A stretch of 64,000 nucleotides of DNA from Hymenobacter sp. PAMC 26628 (lineage in GTDB: Bacteria; Bacteroidota; Bacteroidia; Cytophagales; Hymenobacteraceae), in assembly GCF_001562275.1 (NCBI RefSeq), contig NZ_CP014304.1, positions 3,534,001-3,598,000 of the forward strand. Direction: 5' to 3'. The notes beneath the pieces were generated by a model that saw only the letters and a list, made by a program, of their open reading frames with translations, was not told where the DNA came from and searched no databases. Below are positions 36,285 to 45,709 of the stretch, piece by piece. How positions within the stretch are numbered: position 1 is the first letter of the stretch; every line of letters begins with the position of its first letter. Position numbers and translations under genes: made by a program.

Positions 36285-36893
36285 TTATTTCTTTTTGAGG
36301 CAGATGAATAACTCGCGCCCCTGCCGGGGCCCGAGCGAGTTGGTGGCGGTTGCGAAGTGCCGAAACACGAAGTACGGCGCAAAGTACGCGCGGTACTCGG
36401 CGGGCGTGCCGCCGAAAGGCGGCTCGGTGGCCCTAGCAAACGGGGCATCGAAGAGCAAGCCCACCAAGGTGCCGCCGGGGCGCAGCAGCCGGGCGCACTG
36501 CTGGGCGTAGGCCGGCCGCAGGGCGGGGGCCAGGGCGCAAAAAAACGTTTGCTCAACAATTAAATCATAGGGCGGGTCGTTGGATAGGCCAAAAAAGTCG
36601 GCTTGCAACAGGTGGCCGGCCGGGAAATCGGGCACCCGCGCGGCCAGGGCCCCCAGGGCCTCGGCCGCAAAATCGGCCACGAATACCTGCTCGAAACCCG
36701 CCCGGTGCAGGTACTCGGCCTCGTAGGCCCGCCCGGCCCCGGGGATGAGAATCCGGGGCTGCGCGGCGGGACGTAGATGGTCGAAGTAGGCACGCAGCGG
36801 CGGCGTGGGGGCCCCGGCGTCCCAGCCGTCGCGGCCGTCAACGTAGCGCTGCTGCCAGTAGGACGCATCCAAGGGAGAAGTAACCGATTTCAC
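36285..36893 (-). CDS. TPMT-family SAM-dependent methyltransferase
   Basis: A 202-residue protein. YWQQRYVDGRDGWDAGAPTPPL, the motif RILIPGAGRAYEAEYLHRAGF and VEQTFFCALAPALRPAYAQQCARLLRPGGTLVGLLF match the thiopurine S-methyltransferase superfamily, whose bacterial members methylate thiols, selenium or tellurium compounds. Substrate unknown. It precedes kdsA. Confidence 0.88.
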   Translation of the reverse strand: MKSVTSPLDASYWQQRYVDGRDGWDAGAPTPPLRAYFDHLRPAAQPRILIPGAGRAYEAEYLHRAGFEQVFVADFAAEALGALAARVPDFPAGHLLQADFFGLSNDPPYDLIVEQTFFCALAPALRPAYAQQCARLLRPGGTLVGLLFDAPFARATEPPFGGTPAEYRAYFAPYFVFRHFATATNSLGPRQGRELFICLKKK

Positions 36894-36897
36894 TCGA

Positions 36898-36905
36898 CAA
36901 AAGTA
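36898..36905 (-). promoter_or_regulatory. Putative -7 box TACTTTTG
   Basis: Exact TAnnTTTG match only 4 bases before the ATG of the TPMT-family gene. If used, the transcript would be almost leaderless; otherwise it is chance. Confidence 0.35.
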
Positions 36906-37018
36906 TACAGCCTGGGGGCCCCGTTCTTCTAAAAGCTTTCAGCCCCTACTTTTACGCCGGCCACCCCTCAGGTTGGCACGCATTTGCTCACCATTTTTTT
37001 CGCTTAAACCCCACCCGT

Positions 37019-37969
37019 ATGAACCCGAACGACAACCTCGAACCTCGCAAAAACAACAGCCGCGTTTACCTCTGGGTAGCCCTCGTGTTGGTGCTGCTGG
37101 GCATCAACGGCGTGCTGTTGTACCTGCGCAGCCAAGAGCAAACCAAGAACGAGCAGCTCACGACCGATGTGCAGGCGAAGGACACCAAGTTGGCGGAGCA
37201 GATCAAAGAATACGAAACGATTAAGGCCGATTTTGAGCGCCAGAGCCAGGAGCTGCAGAAACTGGGCCAAAGCAATGACTCGCTGCAATCGCGCATTGCC
37301 GGTGTAAACGCCGACTTGCTGCGGCTACGCTCCTTCAAGGCCGGCAGCTTCACGCTGGCCATGCAGAAGCAGTACAAGCAGCGCGCCGTGAACCTGGAAG
37401 GCCAGTTGAAAAAGCGCGACGAAGAAATTGCCCAGCTTAAGCAGGACAACGAAACGCTTTACACCGAAACCACGACCCTGAAGGAGCGTCAGAACAAGCT
37501 GACGGACACCATCAGCACCATCGCCAAAACCAACCGCGACCTGTCGGACAAGGTGACGGTGGCCTCACGCTTGCAGGCCGACAATATCAAGGTGGCCATC
37601 ATCACGAGCAAGAACAAGGAGAAGATGGACGACAAGGAGGAGTTTAAAGCTAAGCGCGTGGAGAAGGTGAAAGTGACCTTCAACCTGGGCCGCAACGACG
37701 TATCGCCGAAGGAGAGTAAGGCCGTGTATATGCGCATTCTGGAGCCCGACGGCGCCGCCCTCTACAACCTGAGCACCGGCGGCGGCACCTTCACCGTGGA
37801 CGGCCAGGAGTCGTTCTACACCCAGAAGCAGGACGTGGTGTACGACAACACCCGCCAGCCCGTGGTATTCACCTACGCCAAAGGCGCCGAATACAAAAAA
37901 GGCGTGCACACCGTGGAGCTGTACGAAGGCGGGGCCCTGATGGGCAAAACCACCTTCACTTTGAAGTAG
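37019..37969 (+). CDS. Membrane-anchored coiled-coil protein
   Basis: A 316-residue protein with one membrane segment (about residues 16-36) and a long coiled coil (about 40-190; SQEQTKNEQLTTDVQAKDTKL, NLEGQLKKRDEEIAQLKQDN). The last 110 residues are beta-rich (VEKVKVTFNLGRNDVSPKESKAVYMRILEPDG, GVHTVELYEGGALMGKTTFTLK), possibly an Ig-like domain. It is probably anchored in the inner membrane facing the periplasm. I do not recognise a named family. Confidence 0.82.
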   Translation: MNPNDNLEPRKNNSRVYLWVALVLVLLGINGVLLYLRSQEQTKNEQLTTDVQAKDTKLAEQIKEYETIKADFERQSQELQKLGQSNDSLQSRIAGVNADLLRLRSFKAGSFTLAMQKQYKQRAVNLEGQLKKRDEEIAQLKQDNETLYTETTTLKERQNKLTDTISTIAKTNRDLSDKVTVASRLQADNIKVAIITSKNKEKMDDKEEFKAKRVEKVKVTFNLGRNDVSPKESKAVYMRILEPDGAALYNLSTGGGTFTVDGQESFYTQKQDVVYDNTRQPVVFTYAKGAEYKKGVHTVELYEGGALMGKTTFTLK

Positions 37970-38177
37970 GACCGCAGATTAAGTGGATTTAACGGATAAG
38001 AACGGATTCCAACAGCTTCTTATCTGCTACAGAAAAGGCCACTCGCTGAGTGGCCTTTTCTATAGGGCTTGCGATTGCAACTGCTTTGGGATAGGGCCCC
38101 AAGCCTACCCTTCACTTGATATTCGCGGGCTATTACACTCCGTTCTTATTGGTTAAATCTGCATAATCCGTGGTTCA
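37969..38177. repeat. Diverged long inverted repeat enclosing a terminator (family C, copy 2)
   Basis: Arms at about 37969-38008 and 38138-38177 pair imperfectly (GGACCGCAGATTAAG… against the complement of …AATCCGTGGTTC). The right arm overlaps the cphA stop. It shares its ends, central hairpin and convergent-gene setting with 25048-25236. Confidence 0.75.
38031..38061. terminator. Terminator inside the second family C repeat
   Basis: AGAAAAGGCCACTC and GAGTGGCCTTTTCT form a hairpin almost identical in sequence to the one at 25117-25148. Confidence 0.8.
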
Positions 38178-40814
38178 GACACTCTTCTCGTAAGCATCCA
38201 GCTTGGCTATTGTAGCCGTGATGTTCTCGGTAAACAGCGTGACCACGGACCCTTCCGGCGCATTAGCCAGCACGTAGTCGATGGCATCTAGCTCGTTCTC
38301 GATGTAGGTGATGGGCAAGTCGGGTTTATCGAGGCGCAAGCCGCGGGCCATGATTTCGCGCAGAAACTCGGCCGACTTGCCGCGCAGGTCGCTGTCCTGG
38401 CGCAAAATTACCTCGTCGAAAATGCGGCCCGCGATGCGCGCAAAGCCCAGCGTGTCCTCGTCGCGGCGGTCGCCGAGGCCGCTCACCACGCCGATTTTGC
38501 GGGTGGCCGTAGTGGCGTCCATGAATTCAGCAAATTTGGTGATGCCGGCCGTGTTGTGGGCATAGTCGACGATGGCCTCAAACTTGGGGAATTTGTAGAC
38601 GTTCATGCGCCCCGGCGTCTTGGTGGCCGATGGCACAAAGGTGCGCAGCGCCGTCTTGATGGTATCCTGGCTGAAGCCGGCCAAGTGAGCGGCCAGGGCC
38701 GCCGCCAGGCTGTTCTCAATGTTGAAGCCTGCCCGGCCCCCAAACGTCACCGGAAACTCGGCGGCCCGGTCGATGCGCAGCTTGTAGCTGTTGCGGTAAA
38801 TCGTGACGTAGCCTTCCTCGTACACTGCCGCCACGCCGCCGGCCTCCACGTGCTCCCGAATGCGCGGATTGTGCTCGTTCATACTGAATAAGGCCACCTG
38901 GCACTCCAGGGTGCGGGCCATGCCGTACACCAGGTCGTCGTCAGCGTTGAGCACGGCCCAGCCGTTTTTGCGCACCGTGCGGGGCACCACGCCCTTCACC
39001 GCCGCCATTTCCTCCACGGTGTAGATGTCGCGCAGGCCCAGGTGGTCGGCCGCCACGTTGGTCACCACGGCAATGTCGCAGGTGTGGAAGCCCAGGCCCG
39101 AGCGCAGCATGCCGCCGCGGGCAGTTTCAAGCACCGCGTAGTTCACGGTGGGGTCACGCAGGACAAACTCGGCACTTTGGGCCCCGGTGCAGTCGCCCTT
39201 TTGCAGCTGCACGCCCTGGATGTAGATGCCATCGGTGGTGGTGAAACCCACTTTGTAGCCGATGCTGGCCACCAAGTGCGCGATGAGGCGCGTGGTCGTA
39301 GTCTTGCCGTTGGTGCCCGCAATGGCGATGATGGGAATGCGGGCGGTGCTACCGGGCGGAAACAGCATGTCCACCACGGGGGCCGCCACGTTGCGCGGCA
39401 GGCCCTCGGTGGGGTCGATGTGCATGCGGAAGCCCGGGGCGGCGTTCACCTCAATCACGGCCCCGCGGCTCTCGTTAAGCGGCACGGCGATGTCGGTGGC
39501 CATCAAATCGATGCCACAGATGTCGAGCCCGACGATGCCGGCCACGCGCTCGGCCAGCAGCAGGTTGTAGGGGTGGATCTGGTCAGTCACGTCGGAGGCC
39601 GTGCCGCCGGTGCTGATGTTGGCCGTGCTTTTCAGGAACTGCACTTCGCCGGCGGGCAGCACCGTATCCAGGGCCCTCCCCTGCTTGGCCAGCAGGGCCA
39701 GCGTGTGGGCGTCGGCCTTGATGCTGGTGAGGGTTTTTTCATGGCCCACGCCGCGGCGCGGATCTGCGTTCACCTTGTCAATCAGCTGCTGGATAGTACT
39801 GGTACCGTCGCCCTTCACGGCGGCCGGGGTGCGCTTGGCGGCGGCAATGAGCCGGCCGTTCACCACCAGCAGGCGGAAGTCAAAGCCCTCGATGAACTGC
39901 TCCACAATGACGGCCCGCGAGTAGGCCTGCGCGGCCTTGAGGCCCGCGGCGGCGTCCTCCCAGTTCATAATGCGGATGGTGGCGCCCTTGCCGTGGTTGC
40001 CGTCGAGCGGCTTAGTCACGATGGGGAAGCCCAACTCTTCGATGGCGTCACGCAGCCCGTTTTCCGAATACACGGTGGTGCCGCGGGGCACCGGCACGCC
40101 CGAGTCTTCGAGCATGGCCTTGGTGCGGTTCTTATTGCCCGCCACCTCCACCCCAGCGTGCGAAGTGAGGCTGGTGGTAGTGGCCCAGATGCGGCGCTGG
40201 TTCACGCCGTAGCCAAGCTGAATAATAGACGTGTTCTTGAGCTGGATGTACGGAATGTTGCGCGAAGCCGCTTCGGCCACAATGCTGTAGGTGCTGGGCC
40301 CGAAGAATTCCTCCTCCCGGATTTCGTGCAGATTGGCAATGATCGGCTTTAGGTCTACCTCCTGGCCCCGGCACAGGGCCCCGACCACGTCCACCGCGGC
40401 TTCGGCGGCGGCGCGGCCAGCGCGTTCTTCCTGGTAGGCAAACACCACGTACTCCACGCCGTCTTCGCGCGCCGGATACGACTTGCCCCAGAACACGGGC
40501 ATGGCCGCCAGGCGCTGCAACTCCAGCGCCACGTGCTGGATGACGTGGCCCAGGGGCTCGCCATCGGTGAGGCGCTCCGGCGTCAGGGGGGGGTGCTTGG
40601 CGGTGTGGCGGCCGCTGGCACCGCTTAGGCCCGCCGGCTGCTGGGCTTGCCCAATATTGGGCAGCAGGGCCACCAACCGTTCGGACAGGCCTGCTACTGC
40701 GCTCGACAATTGCCCGGCAAACTCTTGCAAATCAACTTTGGCCACGATGAGCTTATAATGCTTCACCGACCAGTAGCTCGGGCCACGCATCGTGCGCAGG
40801 TCAACAATCTTCAT
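38175..40814 (-). CDS. cphA: Cyanophycin synthetase
   Basis: An 879-residue protein. The N-terminal domain is followed by an ATP-grasp domain (GLRDAIEELGFPIVTKPLDGNHGKGATI, VIEVNAAPGFRMHIDP) and a Mur-ligase domain with P-loop IAGTNGKTTTTRLIAHL. This order and length define CphA1, which polymerises aspartate and arginine into cyanophycin. No cyanophycinase gene is in the window. Expression and product are inferred. Confidence 0.96.
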   Translation of the reverse strand: MKIVDLRTMRGPSYWSVKHYKLIVAKVDLQEFAGQLSSAVAGLSERLVALLPNIGQAQQPAGLSGASGRHTAKHPPLTPERLTDGEPLGHVIQHVALELQRLAAMPVFWGKSYPAREDGVEYVVFAYQEERAGRAAAEAAVDVVGALCRGQEVDLKPIIANLHEIREEEFFGPSTYSIVAEAASRNIPYIQLKNTSIIQLGYGVNQRRIWATTTSLTSHAGVEVAGNKNRTKAMLEDSGVPVPRGTTVYSENGLRDAIEELGFPIVTKPLDGNHGKGATIRIMNWEDAAAGLKAAQAYSRAVIVEQFIEGFDFRLLVVNGRLIAAAKRTPAAVKGDGTSTIQQLIDKVNADPRRGVGHEKTLTSIKADAHTLALLAKQGRALDTVLPAGEVQFLKSTANISTGGTASDVTDQIHPYNLLLAERVAGIVGLDICGIDLMATDIAVPLNESRGAVIEVNAAPGFRMHIDPTEGLPRNVAAPVVDMLFPPGSTARIPIIAIAGTNGKTTTTRLIAHLVASIGYKVGFTTTDGIYIQGVQLQKGDCTGAQSAEFVLRDPTVNYAVLETARGGMLRSGLGFHTCDIAVVTNVAADHLGLRDIYTVEEMAAVKGVVPRTVRKNGWAVLNADDDLVYGMARTLECQVALFSMNEHNPRIREHVEAGGVAAVYEEGYVTIYRNSYKLRIDRAAEFPVTFGGRAGFNIENSLAAALAAHLAGFSQDTIKTALRTFVPSATKTPGRMNVYKFPKFEAIVDYAHNTAGITKFAEFMDATTATRKIGVVSGLGDRRDEDTLGFARIAGRIFDEVILRQDSDLRGKSAEFLREIMARGLRLDKPDLPITYIENELDAIDYVLANAPEGSVVTLFTENITATIAKLDAYEKSV

Positions 40815-40932
40815 ATCAACGGGATGAGTTAACGACGTAGGGGCATGCGCGGGGCGCGGGGCTGCACAATTTTAGCTCAGCCACGAAATGTAGGCACAAC
40901 CTGGTTCAGAACCATGTCCGGGGCCCCAGCGG

Positions 40933-40980
40933 GCACAAAAAAGCCCCGCCGGCCAAATGGCAAGCGGGGCTTTTTTGTGC
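40933..40980. terminator. Hairpin between tRNA-Cys and cphA
   Basis: GCACAAAAAAGCCCCGC and GCGGGGCTTTTTTGTGC form a long hairpin. It follows the reverse-strand tRNA and likely terminates it. Confidence 0.88.
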
Positions 40981-40990
40981 AAAAATTAAG

Positions 40991-41061
40991 AGGTGACGGG
41001 CGGATTCGAACCGCCGTAGGAGGTTTTGCAGACCTCTACCTAGCCGCTCGGTCACGTCACC
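40991..41061 (-). tRNA. tRNA-Cys (GCA)
   Basis: A 71-base tRNA on the reverse strand. The acceptor stem pairs GGTGACG with CGTCACC and the discriminator is T/U. The T arm contains GGTTCGAATCC and the anticodon loop reads CTGCAAA, giving GCA. The CCA end is not encoded. Confidence 0.95.
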
Positions 41062-41080
41062 AGTAGGGCTTTCGGGAGCG

Positions 41081-41088
41081 CAAAGGTA
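41081..41088 (-). promoter_or_regulatory. Putative -7 box TACCTTTG for tRNA-Cys
   Basis: Exact consensus match 19 bases before the tRNA 5' end. Confidence 0.65.
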
Positions 41089-41122
41089 CGCAGCTTGATC
41101 GGGCTAGGCAAGGGCCGGCACG

Positions 41123-41160
41123 AAAAAAAGCCCCGATACAAAGTGTATCGGGGCTTTTCT
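41123..41160 (-). terminator. rpsA terminator
   Basis: AAGCCCCGATAC and GTATCGGGGCTT form a hairpin; read on the reverse strand it ends in a run of seven T. It lies 36 bases after the rpsA stop. Confidence 0.88.
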
Positions 41161-41195
41161 CTAACGCACGCCTGACGAATCAGGCGCAAACCGTT

Positions 41196-43169
41196 TTACT
41201 CAGCAGCTGCCGAGTCTTCCAACGCCTGCGCGTTGTCGGGGCCGGCCTGAGGCACTTCGAGGGCCTCCTCGGCTGCTACCGAAGTCTCGTCAGCTACGGC
41301 GGGCTCGGTGGCGCGCTTGGTGTTGGCAGCGGCCAGCTTCTGCTCGCCGGCTTTGCGTTCAGCACCTGCCATCTGGTCGCGCAGGGCGCTCAGGGCGTCG
41401 AGGTCGCCGAGGGTCGATTTCTCGTCGGCCGGCTTCTTCAGGTCGCTCATTTTGCCTTCGCCTTGGGCTTCGCCTTTAGCGTTGGTACCCGGCTTCTTCT
41501 TGAACTTGGCGTTGCGGCTGTCGTCCTCGGCGGCTACGGCCTGGTTGTACACCGCGGTGTGCGAGAGGACAATGCGGCGGTCGTCTTTGGAGAATTCGGT
41601 CACGCGGAAGTCCAGGGCTTCGCCGTTCTCGGCGTTGCTACCGTCCTCCTTCACCAAGCCTTTCGGGTAAGCGAAGCCTTCGATGCCGTAGGGCAGCTCC
41701 AGCACAGCGCCACGCTCCGATTTCTCGGTGATGGTGGCGCGGTGCACCGAGCTGGGGGTGAACACCGTCTGGAACGTATCCCAGGGGTTTTCCTCCAGCT
41801 GCTTGTGGCCCAGGGCCAGGCGACGAGCGCCCAAGTCCAGCTCCAGCACCACCACGTCGAGGCGGTCGCCCACCTTCACGAACTCCGAAGGGTGCTTGAT
41901 TTTCTTGGTCCACGACAGGTCCGACACGTGCACGAGGCCGTCCACGCCCTCCTCCAGCTCCACGAAGAGGCCGAAGTTGGTGAGGTTGCGCACCAAGCCG
42001 TTGTGCTTGGTACCCACGGCGTACTTGCCACCGAAATCGCCGCGGTTCCACGGGTCTTCGGTCAGTTGCTTGATGCCGAGGCTCATCTTGCGGTCTTCGC
42101 GGTCGAGCGTCAGAATCTGCGCTTCCACCACGTCGCCCTGCTTGATGAAGTCCTGCGGGTTGCGCAGGTGCTGGCTCCAGCTCATTTCCGACACGTGGAT
42201 GAGGCCTTCCACGCCGGGCACCACTTCCATGAACGCGCCGTAGTCGGCCACGTTCACGATGCGGCCCTTCACTTTCGAGCCGGGCTGCAAGTCGGCCGGC
42301 AGCGAATCCCACGGGTGAGGAGTCAGCTGCTTCAAGCCCAGCGAAATGCGCTTCTTGGCTTCGTCGAAGTCCAACACCACGATGTTCAGTTTCTGGTCCA
42401 ACTGCAACACTTCGCTCGGGTGCGCGATGCGGCCCCACGAGATGTCGGTGATGTGCAGCAGGCCGTCGACGCCGCCCAGGTCGATGAACACGCCGAAGTT
42501 GGTCATGTTCTTGATGTTGCCTTCCAGGATCTGGCCTTTCTCCAGGTTGTTCAGGATGGCTTCGCGCTGCTTCTCGAGGTCTTTCTCGATGAGCACCTTG
42601 TGCGAGACAACCACGTTGTCGAACGCGGAGTTGATTTTCACCACCTTCACTTCCATGCGGCGGCCGACGTAGATGTCGAAGTCGCGGATGGGCTTCACGT
42701 CGATTTGCGAGCCGGGCAGGAATGCTTCCACGCCGTCGAGCTCCATGATGAGGCCGCCTTTGGTGCGGCGCTTCACCACACCTTCGAGGATGGTATCCAA
42801 CTCGAGGGCGTTGTAGATGGCCTTCCAGGCCTGCTTAATTTTGGCTTTTTTGCGGCTCAGGATGAGCTGGCCGTTCACGTCTTCCTGGTCTTCGATGAAG
42901 ACCTCTACCTCGTCGCCGATTTTCAGGTCGGGCAGGTCGCGAAATTCGGTGAGCGACACGAGGCCGTCCGACTTAAAGCCGATGTTCAGGATCACGTCGC
43001 GGTCGGTAATGCCCACCACGGTGCCCTTCACTACTTCTTCTTCCTGTACGGTCGTCAGCGTGTCGCCGTACATTTTCTCCATCTCGGCGCGCTGGTCGGC
43101 CGAGTAGTTGCCGCCGAAGCCCGTGGCTCCAACGTTGTCCCAATCGAAATCGTCGATTACTTCTGCCAT
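41196..43169 (-). CDS. rpsA: 30S ribosomal protein S1
   Basis: A 657-residue protein with six S1 repeats (about residues 45-540). Clear examples are NMTNFGVFIDLGGVDGLLHITDISWGRIAHPSEVL, GRIVNVADYGAFMEVVPGVEGLIHVSEMSW and NLTNFGLFVELEEGVDGLVHVSDLSW. An acidic N-terminus and a low-complexity Ala/Glu-rich C-terminus flank them. It helps recruit mRNA to the ribosome, which matters in a phylum with weak Shine-Dalgarno use. It has a leader of over 100 bases. Confidence 0.97.
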   Translation of the reverse strand: MAEVIDDFDWDNVGATGFGGNYSADQRAEMEKMYGDTLTTVQEEEVVKGTVVGITDRDVILNIGFKSDGLVSLTEFRDLPDLKIGDEVEVFIEDQEDVNGQLILSRKKAKIKQAWKAIYNALELDTILEGVVKRRTKGGLIMELDGVEAFLPGSQIDVKPIRDFDIYVGRRMEVKVVKINSAFDNVVVSHKVLIEKDLEKQREAILNNLEKGQILEGNIKNMTNFGVFIDLGGVDGLLHITDISWGRIAHPSEVLQLDQKLNIVVLDFDEAKKRISLGLKQLTPHPWDSLPADLQPGSKVKGRIVNVADYGAFMEVVPGVEGLIHVSEMSWSQHLRNPQDFIKQGDVVEAQILTLDREDRKMSLGIKQLTEDPWNRGDFGGKYAVGTKHNGLVRNLTNFGLFVELEEGVDGLVHVSDLSWTKKIKHPSEFVKVGDRLDVVVLELDLGARRLALGHKQLEENPWDTFQTVFTPSSVHRATITEKSERGAVLELPYGIEGFAYPKGLVKEDGSNAENGEALDFRVTEFSKDDRRIVLSHTAVYNQAVAAEDDSRNAKFKKKPGTNAKGEAQGEGKMSDLKKPADEKSTLGDLDALSALRDQMAGAERKAGEQKLAAANTKRATEPAVADETSVAAEEALEVPQAGPDNAQALEDSAAAE

Positions 43170-43477
43170 ACTAAATGGTGTGGGCCCCTAGGTACACGCA
43201 CCAGCCGGGGCCCGGGCCGTTACGCGTTGTGTTTGATGCACTTGCCGTGGCGATTACCGCCAGCACACAAGGCCGCCACCCTGGCGGGGGCGCAAAGGTA
43301 TGGAATTTTGCTGGCAACTATTCTATATAATCGCACGATTTGCAGCGGGTTGCCCCCTGGCGGCAACCTGCCCCATGCCCGTAGCCCCGGCCACAATCTC
43401 AACGCTGGCGTGACAACCTGGGGAGCGCAAATTGCCGTAAGAGAAGGCATTCATTCTCATTCAACCCTCTTCTAATA
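43170..43477. other. Intergenic region holding the rpsA leader and promoter
   Basis: The 308 bases between divergent rpsA and the alpha/beta hydrolase contain the rpsA -7 box at 43293. Between it and the start codon are GC-rich inverted segments (for example GGCCGCCACC…GGCGG). The right half has A/T-rich patches but no clear promoter for the hydrolase. No gene is supported. Confidence 0.55.
43293..43300 (-). promoter_or_regulatory. Putative -7 box TACCTTTG for rpsA
   Basis: Exact consensus match on the reverse strand, with an A/T-rich stretch upstream. It implies a leader of about 115-120 bases. Confidence 0.65.
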
Positions 43478-44320
43478 ATGGAATTTATCAAAGCAGGCAA
43501 CGACGCTACCGGCAAACCAGTTGAACTTAACTACGTGGACTACGGCCAGGGCAACCCCGTGGTGCTGATTCACGGCTGGCCCCTCGACTTGCAGTCGTGG
43601 GAATACCAGTTGGCCGAGCTGCCCCTGCATGGCGTGCGCGTGGTTGCCTACGACCGCCGCGGCTTCGGCAAAAGCAGCAAGCCGTGGGACGGCTACAATT
43701 ACGACACGATGGCCGACGACCTGAAGGCTGTGCTCGACCAGCTCGACCTGCAGAACGTGACGCTGGTGGGCTTCTCGATGGGCGGCGGCGAAGTGGCCCG
43801 CTACATGAGCCGCCACAACGGGGCCCGCGTGAGCAAAGTGGTGTTCGTGAGCGCCGTAACGCCATACCTGTTGAAAACCGACGACAACCCCGACGGCGTG
43901 GATAAGTCGACGTTTGACGGCATGATTGAGGGCATTGGTAAAGACCGCCCGGGTTTCCTGGCCGACTTTGTGAAGCCGTTCTTCGGCGTGAGTACCCTGA
44001 GCCACCCCGTGAGCCAGCCCACCCTGGCCTGGAACACCAGCATTGCGCTGCAGGGCACGCCCCGGGCCACCACCGAGTGCGTGAAAGCCTTTAGCGCCAC
44101 CGATTTCCGTCAGGATTTGCCCACCATAAAGGTGCCCACGCTATTCATCCACGGCGACGCGGACAAAACCGTGCCGCTGGAAAATAGCGCCGAGCGTGCC
44201 GTGAAGCTGGTGACCGGGGCCAAGCTTCTCACCTACGACGGCGAGCCCCACGGCCTCATTGTCACGGCCAAGGACCGCTTCAACGCGGACTTGCTGGAGT
44301 TCGTCGGCGCCGCGAGTTAG
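43478..44320 (+). CDS. Alpha/beta hydrolase (non-haem chloroperoxidase-like)
   Basis: A 280-residue protein. Catalytic residues are visible: Ser in VGFSMGGGEVARY, Asp in FIHGDADKTVPLENS, and His in DGEPHGLIVTAKDRF. VLIHGWPLDLQSWEYQ and VVAYDRRGFGKSSKPW are typical of the non-haem haloperoxidase/esterase group. It is probably a cytoplasmic esterase or perhydrolase. A strong terminator follows. Confidence 0.93.
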   Translation: MEFIKAGNDATGKPVELNYVDYGQGNPVVLIHGWPLDLQSWEYQLAELPLHGVRVVAYDRRGFGKSSKPWDGYNYDTMADDLKAVLDQLDLQNVTLVGFSMGGGEVARYMSRHNGARVSKVVFVSAVTPYLLKTDDNPDGVDKSTFDGMIEGIGKDRPGFLADFVKPFFGVSTLSHPVSQPTLAWNTSIALQGTPRATTECVKAFSATDFRQDLPTIKVPTLFIHGDADKTVPLENSAERAVKLVTGAKLLTYDGEPHGLIVTAKDRFNADLLEFVGAAS

Positions 44321-44340
44321 GCCCGATCTGTTGCTAAAAT

Positions 44341-44396
44341 AAAAGAGGGCCCCGGCCGGAAATATTCCGGCCGGGGCCCTCTTTTTTGCGGGGCGC
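44341..44396. terminator. Bidirectional terminator after the alpha/beta hydrolase
   Basis: AAAAGAGGGCCCCGGCCGGAA and its complement form a perfect hairpin with A and T ends. The neighbouring lipoprotein gene converges on it. Confidence 0.93.
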
Positions 44397-44403
44397 GGGG
44401 GCC

Positions 44404-45613
44404 CTAGCTGGCCAGGTTGGGATGCAGCAGCAGGGGCTGCAAATCGGCCATCGGCACGAATAAGCTGATTTCGCCCTGGGCGTAAGAGGCAATTTCGTAG
44501 GGCCCGTAGGTGAACATGGCGCCGCCGCTGGTAAGGTAGAAATTGGTGGTGACGGGGATCTTCTTGACCAGCAGGGGCCCTTCGAGCGGCTGGCCGGCGG
44601 GGATGCGCAGCGTGTGGCGCGCGGCGGCCTCCAGCAGGGCCCCCAGGCGGGGCCGGGCGTCGGGCCGGAACACGGCGGCGAACGTGAGCGGCTGGCCGGT
44701 GCGCGTGTCGTAGCTGACGGTGCGGGTGCCGTAGTTGCCGTGGGCCCCGCCGCTGAAATCGTAGGTGAAGTAGCCCAGGCTGAGCAGCGGCGCCTGGTAC
44801 CAGAGCACGTAGGTGGCGGCTTGCTGCTGGTAGCGCAGGCCATAGCCATAGGGCGCGGCCGTGTCGGCGGGCGCGTCGGAGCGGCTGTCGGTGGCGGCCT
44901 GGCGGTAGCTGGCCTCAAACTGCTGGCGCTGGCGGGCCCAGATTTGGACGAGCGGCCGCACGGGGCGGCCGGGCAGACTGTCGTCGTTCAGCTGGCGCAA
45001 TACGTTGTCGGTAAGCGCCTTCGGGCCATCGGTGGGCACCGCGGCCTGGAACTCGATTTGGCCCCAGGGCGATTTTTTCTTGCCGGGAAACGCCTCGATG
45101 GAGTCGGCGAAGGTTTGCACGAACGGCCAGGGCCCCGGCGGGGCGGGCTTCGCGCAGGCGTAGCGGCTGGCCCCGGTAGGTGCCCACCAGCGCGGCGCCT
45201 TGCCGGCGCAGGCGCCACAGGGGGCCCTGGCTGCTGCCGGCGGCCTGCTTCTCGGGGCTGATGTCTTCCAGCACGAGGCTGTCGGGGTCGGCGGTGCGGC
45301 GGCCGACGAGCCGGTACGGGTGGCCGTCGGCGCCGGCGTAGGTGGCAAAAACGCTTTGCGCGGCGGCACTAACTAGCCGGGCCGTGGTGAGCAGGTGCAG
45401 CGTGAGGCTGTCGGGGGCCCCGGGCAGCCGGCCGCGGTAGATTTGGTACGCTGCGCCGGGCGAGCCGCCGGCGCTGGCCAGCGGCGCGGCGGCCGGGGCC
45501 CCGGGGGCGGCCGGCGGGGTGGCCACGGCGGCTGGTTTGGAGTCGGAATGGCAGGCAGTCAGCAGCGCACCGAGCGCCGCGGGGACCAGAAGTAGCCGGC
45601 AGAATCTTTTCAT
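44404..45613 (-). pseudogene. DUF3298/RsiV-like lipoprotein, frameshifted
   Basis: The gene starts at the ATG of MKRFCRLLLVPAALGALLTAC, a lipoprotein signal. The first frame reads sensibly to about 45150 (LVGTYRGQPLRLREARPAGA). The sense then continues in another frame (PWPFVQTFADSIEAFPGKKKS) to the stop at 44404. The second part has LLSLGYFTYDFSGGAHGNYGTRTVSYD and ITSYAQG-like features of DUF3298/RsiV proteins. One extra base in the GC-rich run at about 45120-45150 would explain this. Broken gene or sequence error cannot be separated. Confidence 0.75.
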
Positions 45614-45709
45614 GGGGCCAAAGAAACGGCCGCCGGGCCCCCACTCTGCGGCGGGGCCCGGCGGCCGGTCGGTTTTAGGTTGTTTGAATCAACCCAAAAA
45701 CATTTTAGG

